Origin: Delphinapterus leucas | Taxonomy: Eukaryota > Chordata > Mammalia > Artiodactyla > Monodontidae | Assembly (NCBI RefSeq): GCF_002288925.2 | Contig: NW_022098021.1 | Location: forward strand, 30,355,081-30,419,080 | Direction of reading: 5' to 3' | DNA: 64,000 nt | Part shown: piece by piece, positions 32,001 to 47,000 of the stretch | Numbering within the stretch: the stretch's first letter is position 1 | How the letters are laid out: every line of letters begins with the position of its first letter | Program-made: the position numbers and the translations under genes | Notes under the pieces: generated by a model | Told to the model about the DNA's origin: nothing | What the model saw: only the letters and a program-made list of their open reading frames with translations | The model's database searches: none

Positions 32001-35000
32001 TGTCCTGGCTATTGTAAATAGAGCTGAAATAAACATTGTGGTACATGACTCTTTTTGAATTATGGTTTTCCCAGGGAATATGCCCAGTAGTGGGATTGCT
32101 GGGTCATATGGTAGTTCTATTTTTAGTTTTTTAAGGAACCTCCATACTGTTCTCCATAGTGGCTGTATCAATTTACATTCCCACCAACAGTGCAAGAGGG
32201 TTCACTTTCCACCACATCCTCTCCAGCATTTATTGTTTGTAGATTTTTTGATGATGGCCATTCTGAATGGTGTGAGATGATACCTCATTGTAGTTTCAAT
32301 TTGCATTTCCCCAATGATTAGTGATGTTGAGCATTCTTTCACGTGTTTACTACTTGAAATCTGTATATCATCTTTGGTGAAATGTCTATTTAGGTCTTCT
32401 GCCCATTTTTGGATTGGGTTGTTTGATTTTTTTTTTTAATATTGAGCTGCATGAGCTGCTTGTAAAATTTGGAGATTAATCCTTTGTCAGTTGCTTCATT
32501 TGCAAATATTTTCTCCCATTCTGAAGGTTGTCTTTTCATCTTGTTTAGGTTTTCTTTTGCTGTGAAAAAGCTTTTAAGTTTTATTAGGTCTCGTTTTTTT
32601 TTGTTTGTTTTGTTTTTCTTTCCATTTCTCTAGGAGGTTGGTCCAAAAGGTTGCTGTGATGTATGTCGTAGAGTGTTCTGCCTATGTTTTCCTCTAAGAG
32701 TTTTGAATAGTCTGGCCTTACATTTAGATCTTTAATCCATTTTGAGTTTATTTTGGTGTATGGTGTTAGGGAGTGTTCTAATTTCATTCTACCTGTAGCT
32801 GTCCAGTTTTCCCAGCACCACTTATTGAAGAGGCTGTCTTTTTGTCATTGTATATTCTTGCCTCCTTTATCAAAGGTAAGGTGACCATATGTGCATGTTT
32901 TTTTCCATCCTGTTCCACTGACCTATATTTCTGTTTTTGGGTCAGTTCCATACTGTCTTGATTACTGTAGCTTTGTAGTATAATCTGAAATCCAGAAGCC
33001 CAATTCCTCCAGCTCCATTTTTCTTTCTCAAGATTGCTTTGGCTTTTGGGGGGTATTTTGTGTTTCCATGTAAATTGTGAAAATTTTTGTTCTAGTTTTT
33101 TGAAAAATGCCATTGGTAGTTTGATGGGGATTGCATTGAATCTGTAGATTGCTTTGGGTAGTATAGTCATTTTCACAAAGTTGATTCTTCCAATCCAAGA
33201 ACATGGGATATCTCTCCATCTGTTTGTATCATCTTTAATTTCATCAGTGTCTTATAGCTTTCTGCATACAGGTCTTTTTTCTCCTTAGGTAGGTTTATTC
33301 CTAGGTATTTTATTCTGTTTGTTGCAATGGTAAATGGGAGTGTTTCTTTAATTTCTCTTTCAGATTTTTCATCATTAGTGTATAAGAATGCAAGAGATTT
33401 CTGTGCATTAATTTTGTATTCTGCTACTTTACCAAATTCATTGATTAGCTCTAGGAGTTTTCTGGTAGCATCTTTAGGATTCTCTATGTATAATATCATG
33501 TCATCTGCAAACAGTGACAGCTTANNNNNNNNNNNNNNNNNNNNNNNNNNNNNNNNNNNNNNNNNNNNNNNNNNNNNNNNNNNNNNNNNNNNNNNNNNNN
33601 NNNNNNNNNNNNNNNNNNNNNNNNTAATTTCTCTTTCAGATTTTTCATCATTAGTGTATAAGAATGCAAGAGATTTCTGTGCATTAATTTTGTATTCTGC
33701 TACTTTACCAAATTCATTGATTAGCTCTAGGAGTTTTCTGGTAGCATCTTTAGGATTCTCTATGTATAATATCATGTCATCTGCAAACAGTGACAGCTTT
33801 ACTTCTTCTTTTCCAATTTGGATTCCTTTTATTTCTTGTTCTTATCTGATTGCTGTGGCTAAAACTTCCAAAACTATGTTGAAAAATAATGGTGAGAGTG
33901 GACAACCTTGTGTTGTACCTGATCTTAGAGAAATGGTTTCAGTTTTTCACCATTGAGAATGATGTTAGCTGTGGTTTTGTCATATATTGCCTTTATTATG
34001 TTGAGGTAAGTTCCCTCTATGCCTTCGTTCTGGAGGGTTTTTTATCATAAATGGGTGTTGAATTTTGTTGAAACCTTTTTCTTCATCTATTGAGATGATC
34101 ATATGGTTTTTCTCCTTCAATTTGTTAATATGGTTTATCACATTGATTGATTTGCATATATTGAAGAATTCTTGCATTCCTGGTTTAAATCCCACTTGAT
34201 CATGCTGTATGATCCTTTTAAAGTGCTGTTGGATTCTGTGTGCTAGTATTTTGTTGAGGATTTTTGCATCTATGTTCATCAGTGATATTGGCCTGTAGTT
34301 TTCTTTCTTTTTAACATCTTTGTCTGGTTTTGGTATCAGGACGGTGTTGGCCTCGTAGAATAAGTTTGGGAGTGTTCCTCCCTCTGCTATATTTTGGAAG
34401 AGTTTGAGAAGGATAGGTGCTAGCTTTTCTCTTAATCTTTGATAGAATTTGCCTGTGAAGCCATCTGGTCCTGTGCTTTTGTTCGTTGGAAGATTTTTAA
34501 TAACAGTCTTAATTAAAGTGCCTGTAATTGGTCTGCTTATATTTTCTGTTTCTTCCTGGTTCAGTCTCGGACAATTGTGCTTTTCTAAGAATTTGTCCAT
34601 TTCTTCCAGGTTGTCCATTTTATTCACATATTGTTGCTTGTAGTAGTCTCTCACCATCCTTTTTATTTCTGCAGTGTCAGTTGTTACTTCTTTTTCATTT
34701 CTAATTCTATTGATTTGAGTATTCTGCCTATTTTTCTTAATGAGTCTGGCTAATGATTTATCAATTCTGTTTATCTTCTGTTGGTGTGTTTAATATTGTC
34801 CCAGAGGTCTCTAAAGCTGTCCTCAATTATTTTCATTTTTTTTTCTTTATTCTTCTCTGTGGTAGTTATTTCCACTATTTTATCTTCCAGGTACTTATCC
34901 ATTCTTCTGCCTCAGTTATTCTGCTATTGATTCTTTCTAGAGAATTTTTAATTTCATTTATTGTGTTGTGCATCATTGTTTGTTTGCTCTTTAGTTATTC

Positions 35001-38000
35001 TAGGTCTTTGTGAAATGTTTCTTGTATTTTCTGCATTCTAGTTCCATGATTTTGAATCATCTTTACTATCATTACTCTGAATTTATTTTCAGGTAGACTG
35101 CCTATTTCCTCTTCATTTGTTTGGTCTGGTGGGTTTTTCCCTTTCTCCTTTGTCTGCTGTGTGTTTCTCTGTCTTCTCATTTTGCTTAACTTACTGTGTT
35201 TGGCGACTCCTTTTCACAGACTGCAGATTCGTATTTCCCATTGTTTTTGGTGTCTGCCCCCAGTGGCTAAGGTTGGTTCAGTGGCTTGTGTAGGCTTCCT
35301 GGTGGAGGGGACTGTGCCTGTGTTCTCGTGGATGAGGCTGGATCTTGTCTTTCTGGTGGGCAGGACCACAACTGGTTTTGTATTTTGGGGCACCTGTGAC
35401 CTTATTATGATATTAGGGGGCCTCTCTGCTAATGGATGGGGTTGTGTTCCTGTCTTGCTAGTTGTTTGGCATAGGGTGTCCAGCACTGTAGCTTGCTGAT
35501 CATTCAGTGGGGCTGGGTCTTAGCATTTAGATTGAGATCTCTGAGAGAGCTTTCACCATTTGATATTACATGGAGCCGGGAGGTCTCTGGTGGATCAATG
35601 TCCTGAACTCAGCTCTCCCCCCTCAGAGGCACAGGCCTGACACCAACACCCTGTCAGTCACACATCTCAGAAGAAAGTGGAGAAAAAAAGAAAGACAGAA
35701 ATCATAATATAAAGTTTTTAAAGTAAGACATTTAAAAAAATTATTAAATATAAAAAAATAAAAAGTAATAAATAAAGGCAAAAAGAAAGAAGTGAGCAGC
35801 CAAACCAACAAAACAAATCCACCAATGATAACATGCGCTAAAAACTATAGTAAGAAAAATAAAATAAAATAAAATAAAATGGACAGGCAGAACCCTAAGA
35901 CAAATGGTGAAAGCAAAGCTATACAGAAAAAAATCACACAAAGAAGCAAACACATACACACTCAGAAAAAGAGAAAAAGGGGAAAAATATATATCTATAC
36001 ATTAAAAGAAAGGAAGAGAGCAACCAAATCAATAAACAAATCTACCAATCATAATAAACTCTAAACTAAGACAAACATAAGATCAGAAGCAAATTAGATA
36101 TAGAAAGCAAACCCCAAGTCTACAGTCGCTCCCACAGCCCACAGCCCACAGCCTCAATTTTGGGATGATTTGTTGTCTATTCAGGTATTCCAGAGATGCT
36201 GGGTACATCAAGTTGATTGTGGAGATTTAATCCACTGCTCCTGAGGCTGCTGGGAGAAATTTCCCTTTCTTTTCTTTGGTCACACAGCTCCTGGGGTTCA
36301 GCTTTGTATTTGGTCCCTCCTCTTCATGTATGTCCCTTGAGGGCATCTTTTCTTCGCTCACACACAATGGGGTTAAAGGAGCAGCTGATTAGGTGGCTCT
36401 GGCTCAATCAGGCTGGAGGGAGGGAGGGGTAAGTAATGTGGCACGAGCCTGCGGAGGCAGAAGCAGGCATGATATTTCAACCGCCTGAGGCACTCCGTGT
36501 GTTCTCCTGGGGAATTTGTCCCTGGATCACGGCACCCTGGCAGTGGTGGGATACACATGCTCCCAGGAGGGTAGTTGTGGATAGTGTCCTATGCTTGCAC
36601 ACAGGCTTCCTGGTGGCTGCAGTAGCAGCCTTAGCATTTCATGCCCGTCTCTGGTGTCCACGCTGATAGCTGCAGCTTGTGACAGCCTCTGGAGCTCATT
36701 TAGGTGGTGCTCTGAATCCCCTCTCCTTGGACACACCCAAACAATGCTCTCTTGCCTCTTAGGCAGTTCCAGACATTTTCTCAGACTCCCTCCTGGCTAG
36801 CTGTGGCACACTAGCCCGCTTCAGGCTGTGTTCATGCAACCAACCCCAGTCCTCTCCTTGGGATCTGACCTCTGAAGCCTGAGCCTCAGCCCCCAGTCCC
36901 CACCCGGCCTGGAGGGTGGGTAGACAAGGATCTCAGGCTGGTAAGTGCTGGTCGGCACTGATCCTCTGTATGGGAATTTCTCTGCTTTGCCCTCTGCACC
37001 CCTGTTGCTGCGCTCTCCTCCGTGTCTCGGAAGCTTCCTGCCCCCTGTCCCCCACTCCCCCCTCCCCACACCCCTGTCTCCGTCAGTGAAGGGGTTCCCT
37101 AGTGTGTGGAAACTTTTCCTCCGTCACACCTCCCTCCCCAAGGTGCAGGTCCCATCCCTATTCTTTTGTTTTGTTTTGTTTGTTTGTTTGTTTTGTGGTA
37201 CACGGACCTCTCACTGTTGTGGCCTCTCCCGTTGCAGAGCACAGGCTCCGGACGCGCAGGCTCAGCAGCCATGGCTCACGGGCCCAGCCACTCCGTGGCA
37301 TGTGGGATTTTCCCGGACTGGGGCACGAACTTGTGTCCCCTGCATTGGCAGGTGGGCTCTCAACCACTGTGCCACCAGGGAAGCCCCCATCCCTATTCTT
37401 TTGTCTCTGTTTTTCCTTTTTCCTTTTGCCCTACCCAGGTACTTGGGGAGTTGCCTTTTGGAAAGTCTTAGGTCTTCTGCCAGCATTCAGCAGTTGTTCT
37501 ATAGGAGTTGTTCCACATGTAGATGTATTTCTGACGTATTTGTGGGGAGGAAGGTGATCTCCACGTCTTTCTCCTCCACCATCTTGAAGGTCTCCCCCCA
37601 ACACTGGTCATTTTGGGGATCACTGTTGTCATCTGGCTTTGGGAGAGGGGAAAGGGAGTGTCAGAACTACGTCTCTACCATTTACTTTCAGTCTCAAAGT
37701 AACTGAACATGGTGGGCTATTTGCTTAACAGTATATTGGTCCCTCTATATTTCTACCTCCCCTCCATGAATCATGTGGATAAATTTGTAAAACACAGAGT
37801 AGACCTTGGGGGAACAAGAATATTGCTTCAGACTCAGCTCCCACCCTCATCTATACTCTAGTACAATAATCCAGGTCATTTTCAAAGTGAATAAATGTAG
37901 AATATACCCACAGCCTTTCTAACTCTCCTTGGCATGCCCTTGTTTTTTTTTGCACAGAGAAGTCTTCAAAGAGATCTCCTTCTAGAATACTAGATCAGAA

Positions 38001-41000
38001 GGGGTGCCAACGTCCTCCATTAAATATCCTCTACTCTTCTCCTTCTCCCAATCTTTGGTCCCTAAGGATGAGATTGGAACAGTATAGTCACACTTAACTC
38101 CATCACCCTTAATGCTCCACAACACTTGGGCTACAAGCTTCATATTTCATTAAGCAATGACTTTCAAACATTTTCTAATTGATGTCGATATATGGTAAAC
38201 CAGAACGTGTGTGTGTGCACGTGTGTTATCAAATTGAAACAAAGCTTTTATAAACAATCTTGCCTTTACTCTCTATTTTTATACCTTTGTCTATTTCACT
38301 TAAAAAAATTTAGTTACAACCAGAAAATTGATTTCAAGATCTATTGATGAGTCTCTACCATGGTTTAGAAAGTCACACCATCCTACTACCATAGAGCAAG
38401 AAGGTTCATAGTTTAGCTCTAATTAGAACAAACTCTACTATATAATAGACCAGCAGATTTAGATCTTGGTTTGTATATGAGGTTTAAGGAAATTTTTTAA
38501 AATCATTCTTAAAAAATACTCAACACCTGGCTTTCACAGATATTATCTTGCTAAAAGAGGGAATATAAAAGTATTAAGATCCAGCTTGAGACTCAAAATA
38601 TCTATCCCAAGTTAGTGGTCTACAAACTTTTTCTTAAAGGTCCAGATGTTAAATACTTTAGGCTTTGTAGGCCATACAATCTCTTTTGTAGCTATTCACT
38701 TCTGCCCTTGTATCATGAACATAGCCATAGACAGTATGTAAAAAAATGACTGTGGCCCCGTATTCTAATAAAACTGCATTTAACAAAATAAGTGGTAATT
38801 TGCCTATTACTGTTCTAAATAAAAGTATCTTATTTTTTTCTCTCATAACAGTATATTCTCCAGGAGTTGTTGCACATGTAGATGTATTTCTGATGTATCT
38901 GTGGGGAGGAAATTGATCCCCACATCTTACTCCTCCACCATCTTGAAGGTCTCTCCTCAGTTTATTTTTAAATTATTGTAATATAAGTAATTTTTGTAAG
39001 AATTATTTATGGAAAAGTATAGTTTCATATATTTTTCCCACAGCTTTAAATCTTGAAAGAAAACATGTTTTTTTTTACTTATTTCTTTTAAAAAATTACA
39101 TTTTTAAAAATACTCATCTGAGCAAGGCACCCATCTGTTCTTTTGGAAGCATGTCCATCTAATTTAAGGTAACTTAATTGAAACTTTAGATCTATCTCTA
39201 GAGTATAGTTCTATGAATTTAATGAATAGACTTTGGAGACCAGAATATCATTAAAATATTATAATATTAAAATCTTTTTAAAAAATCCATCTTCTGGGAC
39301 TCCCAAATCCTATTGACAAGCATTGATTACTAAATAATAAGTAAGAGAGGATTAGTTGCATCTGAATTAACTCTGTTTTCTGAGAATGCCAGAAATGATA
39401 CTGATTCCGTTTACTTGTCTCTAGCAATTGAAAAAAAAAACAAAAAGCGGTAGAAACAAGGTGAACAGTAGGATTTAAACTAGTAAATAGAAATACATCC
39501 CAACAGAAACCAGATAGCAGGCAGGAGAGAAAAACTAATAAGACGATCTTGCTTCCTTTTTACAAAGAGTTCAGTTTAATAGGCATGTTTTCATTGACCT
39601 TCCTTAATAATTACCACTTTGCTAGGAGAATGACTTGAATTTTAGGTGTATTCATCCATGTCATCAAAAATGGTGTCATTATCAGAGATGGGGTTAGCTT
39701 ACACAGGCGATAAAAGCATAAGGAAAACATCTCCTCCATAGTAGTATATTTAAATAGTTTTGGGTCTGAAACTCACAGTATTGTTTAAGTCGCTAGAATT
39801 TTAAATTTGCCCCTGTAAACCAAACAGTTTTTACAAACTACTGCATGCCAGAGCATAGGTTTCTCACTGCATATAAATCAGGCTTTTTTGGAAGCTGCAT
39901 TAACCCTTTCAAGAATCTAAAATTACAAGGACTTATTAATTAATTCATATGTTGATGGTAGCTGTCAGATAAAGCATAAAATACGAGGCAACTACCTTAA
40001 AACAAAAGAGAGAAACTGGCACATTTGACCCACAATGCAGTAGAATCAAAAAAAAAAAAAAAAAGGCCAAAAGGAGAAACCTAGGAGAGATGAAAGAAAT
40101 TTAATAGATGCTGAGGTGTAGGTTTTTTAGAATACTCACTGTTTACATAATTTAAAATTATAAAGAGATGATTACTTAAACATAGATTTTAATTTCAATA
40201 ACAGTGTCTCTGGTTTAAAAAATTCCCTTAAGGGGAAAATATTCTGACCTCCATGTTTCAGTGGATATATGTCAAGAAGGATTTATTTATTTTATTGAAA
40301 ATGGTACCCTCAATAATAAATAGAAAGCTTCAGAATTTTATATCAATATGGTATTTAACAGATAGATCTGATGTTACTTTAAATACTGTGTATCTCATAG
40401 CAAAAGAGAGCTATTATGTATAACTTTGTTTAGGTCCTGGGATCATTCTGAAAACTGACGAGACACTCTCATAAATGAATTGAGTAATTTGTAAGGGGTG
40501 GTCATTCTTATTATAGCTTACCAATAGTATTTGATACCTTTTAAATTTCATCTTCCTTTATATCAATGGTAGCATTCTGTTCAAATTCAGAAGTGTGATT
40601 ATTGAGTGTATTCTCAAGGAATAGAGCATGTAAGAATATACTAGGACCTCAGAGTCTTGATCCTCCAGGGGCATAAGGAACTTGATGAGGCAAACAGATT
40701 AAAAAATAAGAGTCAGGGAGCAACGCTAGAGTATATAATGCAATTGGAAAATTGTGGCATAATCTTTGTCCAAAATAGAAATGAGTATTTTGGAGAATAT
40801 TTTCATTAATTATTTATTCTTCTTGAGATCCAGAATAAATTTTGAAAGGTTTCTGAGATTCAACATCTACCTACCTTATTTGTGGCCATGTTCCTTGCCT
40901 TGTAGGAGTGTTTATTACCTCTCTTCTAGATACATATAATGATCTTCTTTCTTCCAGACCTTCCCTCTTCTGGCCTTCTAGAATCCTTTAAGCTTTCTGA

Positions 41001-44000
41001 TATGTCATCATATGCAATCTTATGGTTGGTTAATAATAATAGCAAATTTGAGAAAGCAGGAAGGGAGATAAAGTAGATGTAGGAAGAAAGAAAATAGTTT
41101 TCTAATGCAGAACTATAAAATTCAGGATTTATATTGTTAATATACAATATCAGTTGAATCAACATACATTAAGTCTTTCTTTAGTTTAGGAGAAGTGGAG
41201 TGAGACGCAAGCAGAATGGGGTAGGACTGGAGTTGGAATGATGGTGCCAGAGCTATGACAGGTCCTTTGTGCTCTGTTGGAGATAATCCTGGTTGGAGCC
41301 CAAACGCTAGATACCTGTACCAGAAGTAATGCTGATTTGAATACTACTTGCTCTGTGACCAAGCAGTTTTTTAGGCTCATAAATGTTGTTCAGTACTGCT
41401 CAGTCAAGCTCCTAAGTATTTCAAGAATCTTCTGAGATATACAATAAATTACTCAAATACCTATATTAGTGTTCCATTACCCGTTAAACTAAATTCGGTC
41501 TTTTATTCAGAGCTTTTCCATTTTCTTTTACATTCTAGCCAGTTTTTCCCTTGTTACTTTGTTTTTAGGCATTGCAATATACATCTTTTGACCTACAAAT
41601 CTGCTCTCTTATCACCCTGTGAAACGCACATTTCTGTGTGGTAATCATTTCACTTTCTAATCTCTTTACCTAGATCACCCTATCCCTGCTCTCCACTGTC
41701 TGTTGAAACCCTGATCATCTCTTGAATTGCAAATCAAGCACCACTTCTTCTAAAAAGCCTTTCACCATGTTACAATCTACACTTTTCTCTGTATTTCTGT
41801 TGTTTGACATTCATATAACATAGTTCAAAATGTAACGAATCATGAATTATTTCTCTTATGGTGGTTTCAAATCAAGTTTCTAGTTTCTAATGAAACTGTA
41901 AACTCCTTGGTAAAGAGATACAGCCTTCCAGACTGGAGAATTTTAGAGGTGGGTAAACGTGGGTTCATTTACCACAAACCTTTACTTGAGACAACACCTG
42001 TTCCACAACATTCTTTCGAAGATGCCTTTGCTTGAAAACTTCCAGTTCACAAAGTTGATGCTTAGTTCATTCTTACCTTATGAATGATTGAGTATAATTC
42101 CTTTAACTGCTGAATTACACACATCTACTACTCCCAATGAATTTGAGCTGTCTTTACTCTGGTGGGGCATTTGAGTTATATTGTTTTTCCTTGATAGGTT
42201 ATGTCAGAGTCCTTTTCTCAAAAAAGCAAAAATATAAACAAAAACAAAAACTTGTTCCATTTAGTATAGAATTGAGTTGCAGAGCCAGTTCTCCTGAGCG
42301 TACCTGTTAAGAAAGAGATGGCCCTATTTATCTGTGCCTTCACTTCTAAGCATCTGCTACTACCCCAGGGGATGGCTGCACCTACAGTATGGGACTGGGG
42401 AAGGGTGGCAGCTAAATTTTGAATGTTAATTTCAGGACACTGTGCCACAGGACACAATTATATTTGTGCCATAGGTTCTCAATATGTGGTTTAGATTCTC
42501 ATTTTTTTTTTTCGGGTGCTTCCATATCAGATTTCCTTATATCCTTTTGCTTTCATTCCTTAACATATATTTCCCTTTAATTTCATTTTTCTTCATCTCA
42601 GAGCATTATCTGTGGTTGTCAGTATTTATGCCAGAAGATTCATTCTGGTAGACCTATTATTATGTCCAAAGGGTCACAAACACTTGAAACCATCCCCAAA
42701 GGTGTGCAGGTGCATTGAATAGTAAGTGCAAATGCTCCCAGCACTCCAAATACCCAGCTGCAGTTGGATTCAGTTGAATGTGATACAGGACAGTGGTTTC
42801 TGGTGTCTGAATGAAGTTGTGGCGATACATTCAGAAGCATTGTGTGATGTAATTGCACGCCAGAGGATTGGTACTTCTAAGCTGCCACGGTTTGACTATT
42901 TGATAGCATTATTATAACCTCCTTTTCAAAATGTGCTCTCTGCCTATCAAAAGCAGATAGAATGGCATTTCACAACTGAGGTAAATTCTGGAAGCCAGAT
43001 CAGCAGTACATACACCTAAAAATATATACATTTCTCTCATAGTATTTTTATTCCATGAACTATGTTTCTAAATTATTATTTCTTATGACCAATTATTAGG
43101 AAATATTTTAAGTTCCTGGAGTCTAGTACCCAGTGTTTTATCATTATATCACTGCCAACACATGAACAAGCATGCTCACGAAATGAGCATATTGTAACAA
43201 GATACGTGATCTTACATTAAAAAATAAAAGAAGCAAAAACATATCCCACATCTGTGTATTTGTATATCAGTTATTTGATTAGTAGAACAGCCTAGATCAC
43301 TGTGCACAAGTGAGAAACATGGGAAATACAAGGCAATAGATGAAAGATCACTTGGCTAAATAAAGTGATTGTACTCTGATGCAACATTTTCCCTTACCCT
43401 TCTCTTTTCTTCCCTGAATAAGGGATACACCAAGGTTATTAAAAATTGTGCTAAAATTAAGCCTGGAAGTCATGTGAATACTAGCAGAAGAAATAGCATG
43501 TGATAAAATTATAATATTAGGATACTTGTTTCTTTTTATTCCCCGACACAGAGAAAGACGTTTTGAGACAACTTTCCAATGCTGTCTCTAGAAGTAATAT
43601 TGAAAGTGAAATTTTTACCCCCTCATAGTCAGATAGTGTGAAATCAGAAGGTTTAATTTTAACTAATATGCTAGTAAATGAGACATAGAAATCAAAAATG
43701 GAAATAATTTGAATGAATATAGATTGTTAAAGTGCCATTTATATGGAATGACTCACCCTATCATCATAACAAGTGTAAGGGGTTTATAGGATGGTAAAGG
43801 GAAGTAAGTGAATAATCATTAACATTGCCAAAAAAAGAGAGAACTGTATGTGGTAGAAAACTGTCAGTTTGCAGGATATTATGAATTATGTCAATTTACT
43901 GAAGAAACATTTTAGTAGAGGTTTGTTGGACTGTATTCTGACGAGATTTCTATTTTAATATTGGTGTTTTTTTCTCTGATATGTTAGAATATATTTGGAT

Positions 44001-47000
44001 TAATTGTAATTTGCTGTGCTCATAGAGAAGTGTGTGTACATGTGTAAAATTGTGTGTGTGTGTTTGTGTGCACTGAAGAAAGAAAAAGGCAGTGAAGCAA
44101 GCTGTGGTTAAATCATTAAAAACTTTCAGTAGAAAACTGGTGTACACGAACTGTCAGTCTAAGGTCCTGGCTTGCCATTGTTTACTGGTAGATAATCTGT
44201 GATGGGCGTCAACTTTAAGTTTTGTAGAGTTAATCTCCAGAACATTTGGGCCAGCCATAAATATAGATGGGTGCCAGCTCTCTGCTTTCCCAGACAGCTA
44301 ATTAGGTGTTATGAAAGCTTACACTGGTGAAAGAAGGTAAAATAGAAATACAAAAGAAAAGTGAGAACAAATAAAAAATGAACTTCATTTATAGAGCTCT
44401 CTACTTGGAAACAACTCCAATTTTAAGGTGCTGTTAGAAACAGGAGCAACCACCACACTAACAGAAGAGCACTATTCCTATTTAAAGCTATTTACAGAGC
44501 TGAAATAAAACCATTTTGTTGACAGTCATAAAGCACAGAAAACTCTCTCAAATAGCCTTCCCCACAACCACAACAATTTAGAACTTCCTCACTGATGTTC
44601 TGATTAATGGATTTTGGTTTTCAGATTTCTATGACACAGACGTTTATTTCTTCATTATAAAAATTAAATCAGATGCATATCTGAAACTCTTATTCTAGAA
44701 ATAATAAGCATGTTTTCAGTTGTACAGATGTGTGGGCTCTGGAGGAAACAGGCAATGAAACTAAGGGGAGGAAATCCTTTTATGTTTTCTAATATTTCCC
44801 TAAGTGTTAACAAATTAGTTGCTAAGTATCTCTCTTTGGGTTATGTGGTATAATGCTTTGAAGACAGGGAAAATAAGCTTATCTTTTGAATTGTGATAAA
44901 TTCCTTCCTGAGAGTGAGACAGATTGTAGTAAAGAGATAGATTTACTCTAAAGAAATTTCATGACGTGGCTCTTCGAACTGTGTTTCTTCGGCAGTGAAC
45001 AGTTCCGAATCACAACACGCAAGGATTTTCTCCTGACTTTTCCCAAAATAACTATGTTCAATAGAGGCCCCTTAATCTTTGTTAATCTTTGATGGTTTAA
45101 ATAGTGTTTTGGCTTCAAATTTTAATCTTCTACATTGTAATTATTGGCACCTCTTACCCATCTTGAAATGGTTGTGTACTCTTCATGATGTAGTGACATT
45201 ACAAGGTTAAAATCACATTGTGGACATTAAGTTCTGGTAACCTTTGTGGAAGATCGCTAAAATACAATAATTTGGGAACAGATAATTTGATGTTTTACCT
45301 AAATATTTTTTTCCTCATATATATGTAACTTTCACAATGCCTGTTCCTTTGAAGGTATATTTTGGCAAAAAATGTTTGTTTGCCTAATATCTTTAAGTTA
45401 TTAAACAGTTTAATCTAGGTTAAAAAAAAGAGAGAGAGCTTTCAGATTTGTTGGCTAATATGAATTTGCAGATTTCATACATCTTTATGTCTAAATCAAC
45501 TTGAATTATATAAAATTCTAAAATCAGTAGTCAAGTTGTTTATCCAGTCAGAGGTTTCACACTCATAGTTGAAGGGCATAGGGAAAGATTAAAAGGTTGT
45601 TTATTGGTGATTTTAAATAAAAAGATTTATACATACATGTAAATTATATACAAGGTTTTATATTTATAAATATATTTATATATATGTTTTATATATATCT
45701 GCTATCCTTTATATTACAAATATATAACTTTCCTGTGTGTTTTATTCATTCATCTGTATTTCTCTTATGGTAGTTACTGATTTTTAATTTTCAGGAATGC
45801 ATTGGACATGCGTTTGAGTTTTTAAATTTTGTTTGGACTATTTCCTGGAGAAAGCTCAATTTTATTACACACATGCAAATAAAGATCTATACGTGTGTGT
45901 GTGTGTGTGTGTGTGCATGTATAGTTTATGGTGGCAGCTGAACTGCAAGTACTTACAGTAATTTAAGTGATTATATCTTTTGAAAAAGATCATATAAATT
46001 AAGATGCAAAATTGAACTAATTAAGATGACTGTGTTTATATCCCTCCCCTTGGGAGCTTTTATAATAGTCAGAAGTGACTATAGTAGTATAGAAAATGAT
46101 TCTTAATGTTAAACAAGTATTTAAATTTCTGATTGTCACATGATCCTTCAGGGAATTTTACACTTAAAAGATTAGACACTGTAAACTTTCTCTATAGACA
46201 GAACTGCCCAGATTTCTAGCTGTCGGACTTCAGAGTTGTTTTCACTTTGCAATATAAATATGCCTATCTCTCAGTTTCTCTCATCTATATACCATTTGGA
46301 TTATCCCATCTTTCTTGGCAAGGGGTGCATTCTGTGAAAGGGTTATTATGTTATACTAAGGAAAGGACAAAAATGAGGGTAAATAATTTCTTTGTAATCC
46401 CAGATTGGTCCAGAAGAAAAAATGAATCTTGGATCAAGCATCTCTAAATTTGTTTTCTGTCCAGGATCCCTAAATTTGTTTTTTGATACAAATATGTAAT
46501 CTATGCAAATAGTGGCTGTCTGTGTAATTTGCTTCTTTTTCATTTTTATAGTTCATAATTCAACATATCTGTTTCGGGATTCGTTTTCCCTAAGGTACAG
46601 AAAGAAGCTATTATCTACCTTTATAGTCCTAGGGCTTGAGAAAATCCTCCACACTATTATTCTTTATTATACACACTTAGTTTATTGAGTGGATTTTTAA
46701 AAATATAATAGAAGGTGTGCATAGCAGAAATCCTCCTAATACGACTCCCCTTCCTTTAAGCCCCTCCTCCCTCACTCCTCCCTCCATCCTTCCCTCTCTC
46801 CCCTCACTTTGGTTTCCTTCTCGCCTCTCTTTTTCTTTCATTTTTTTCCATTTTGTCTACTTTTTTGGTCTAGCTAGTAATTCATTATGTACTACCTATG
46901 TCTCTTTTATGTGTCTACCTAGTCATCTATTTATTTATGTCGCTTCAGAAATAATTCTACTCTCTCAAAAATTCTTATTTGACCCTTGGCAGTTATAGTT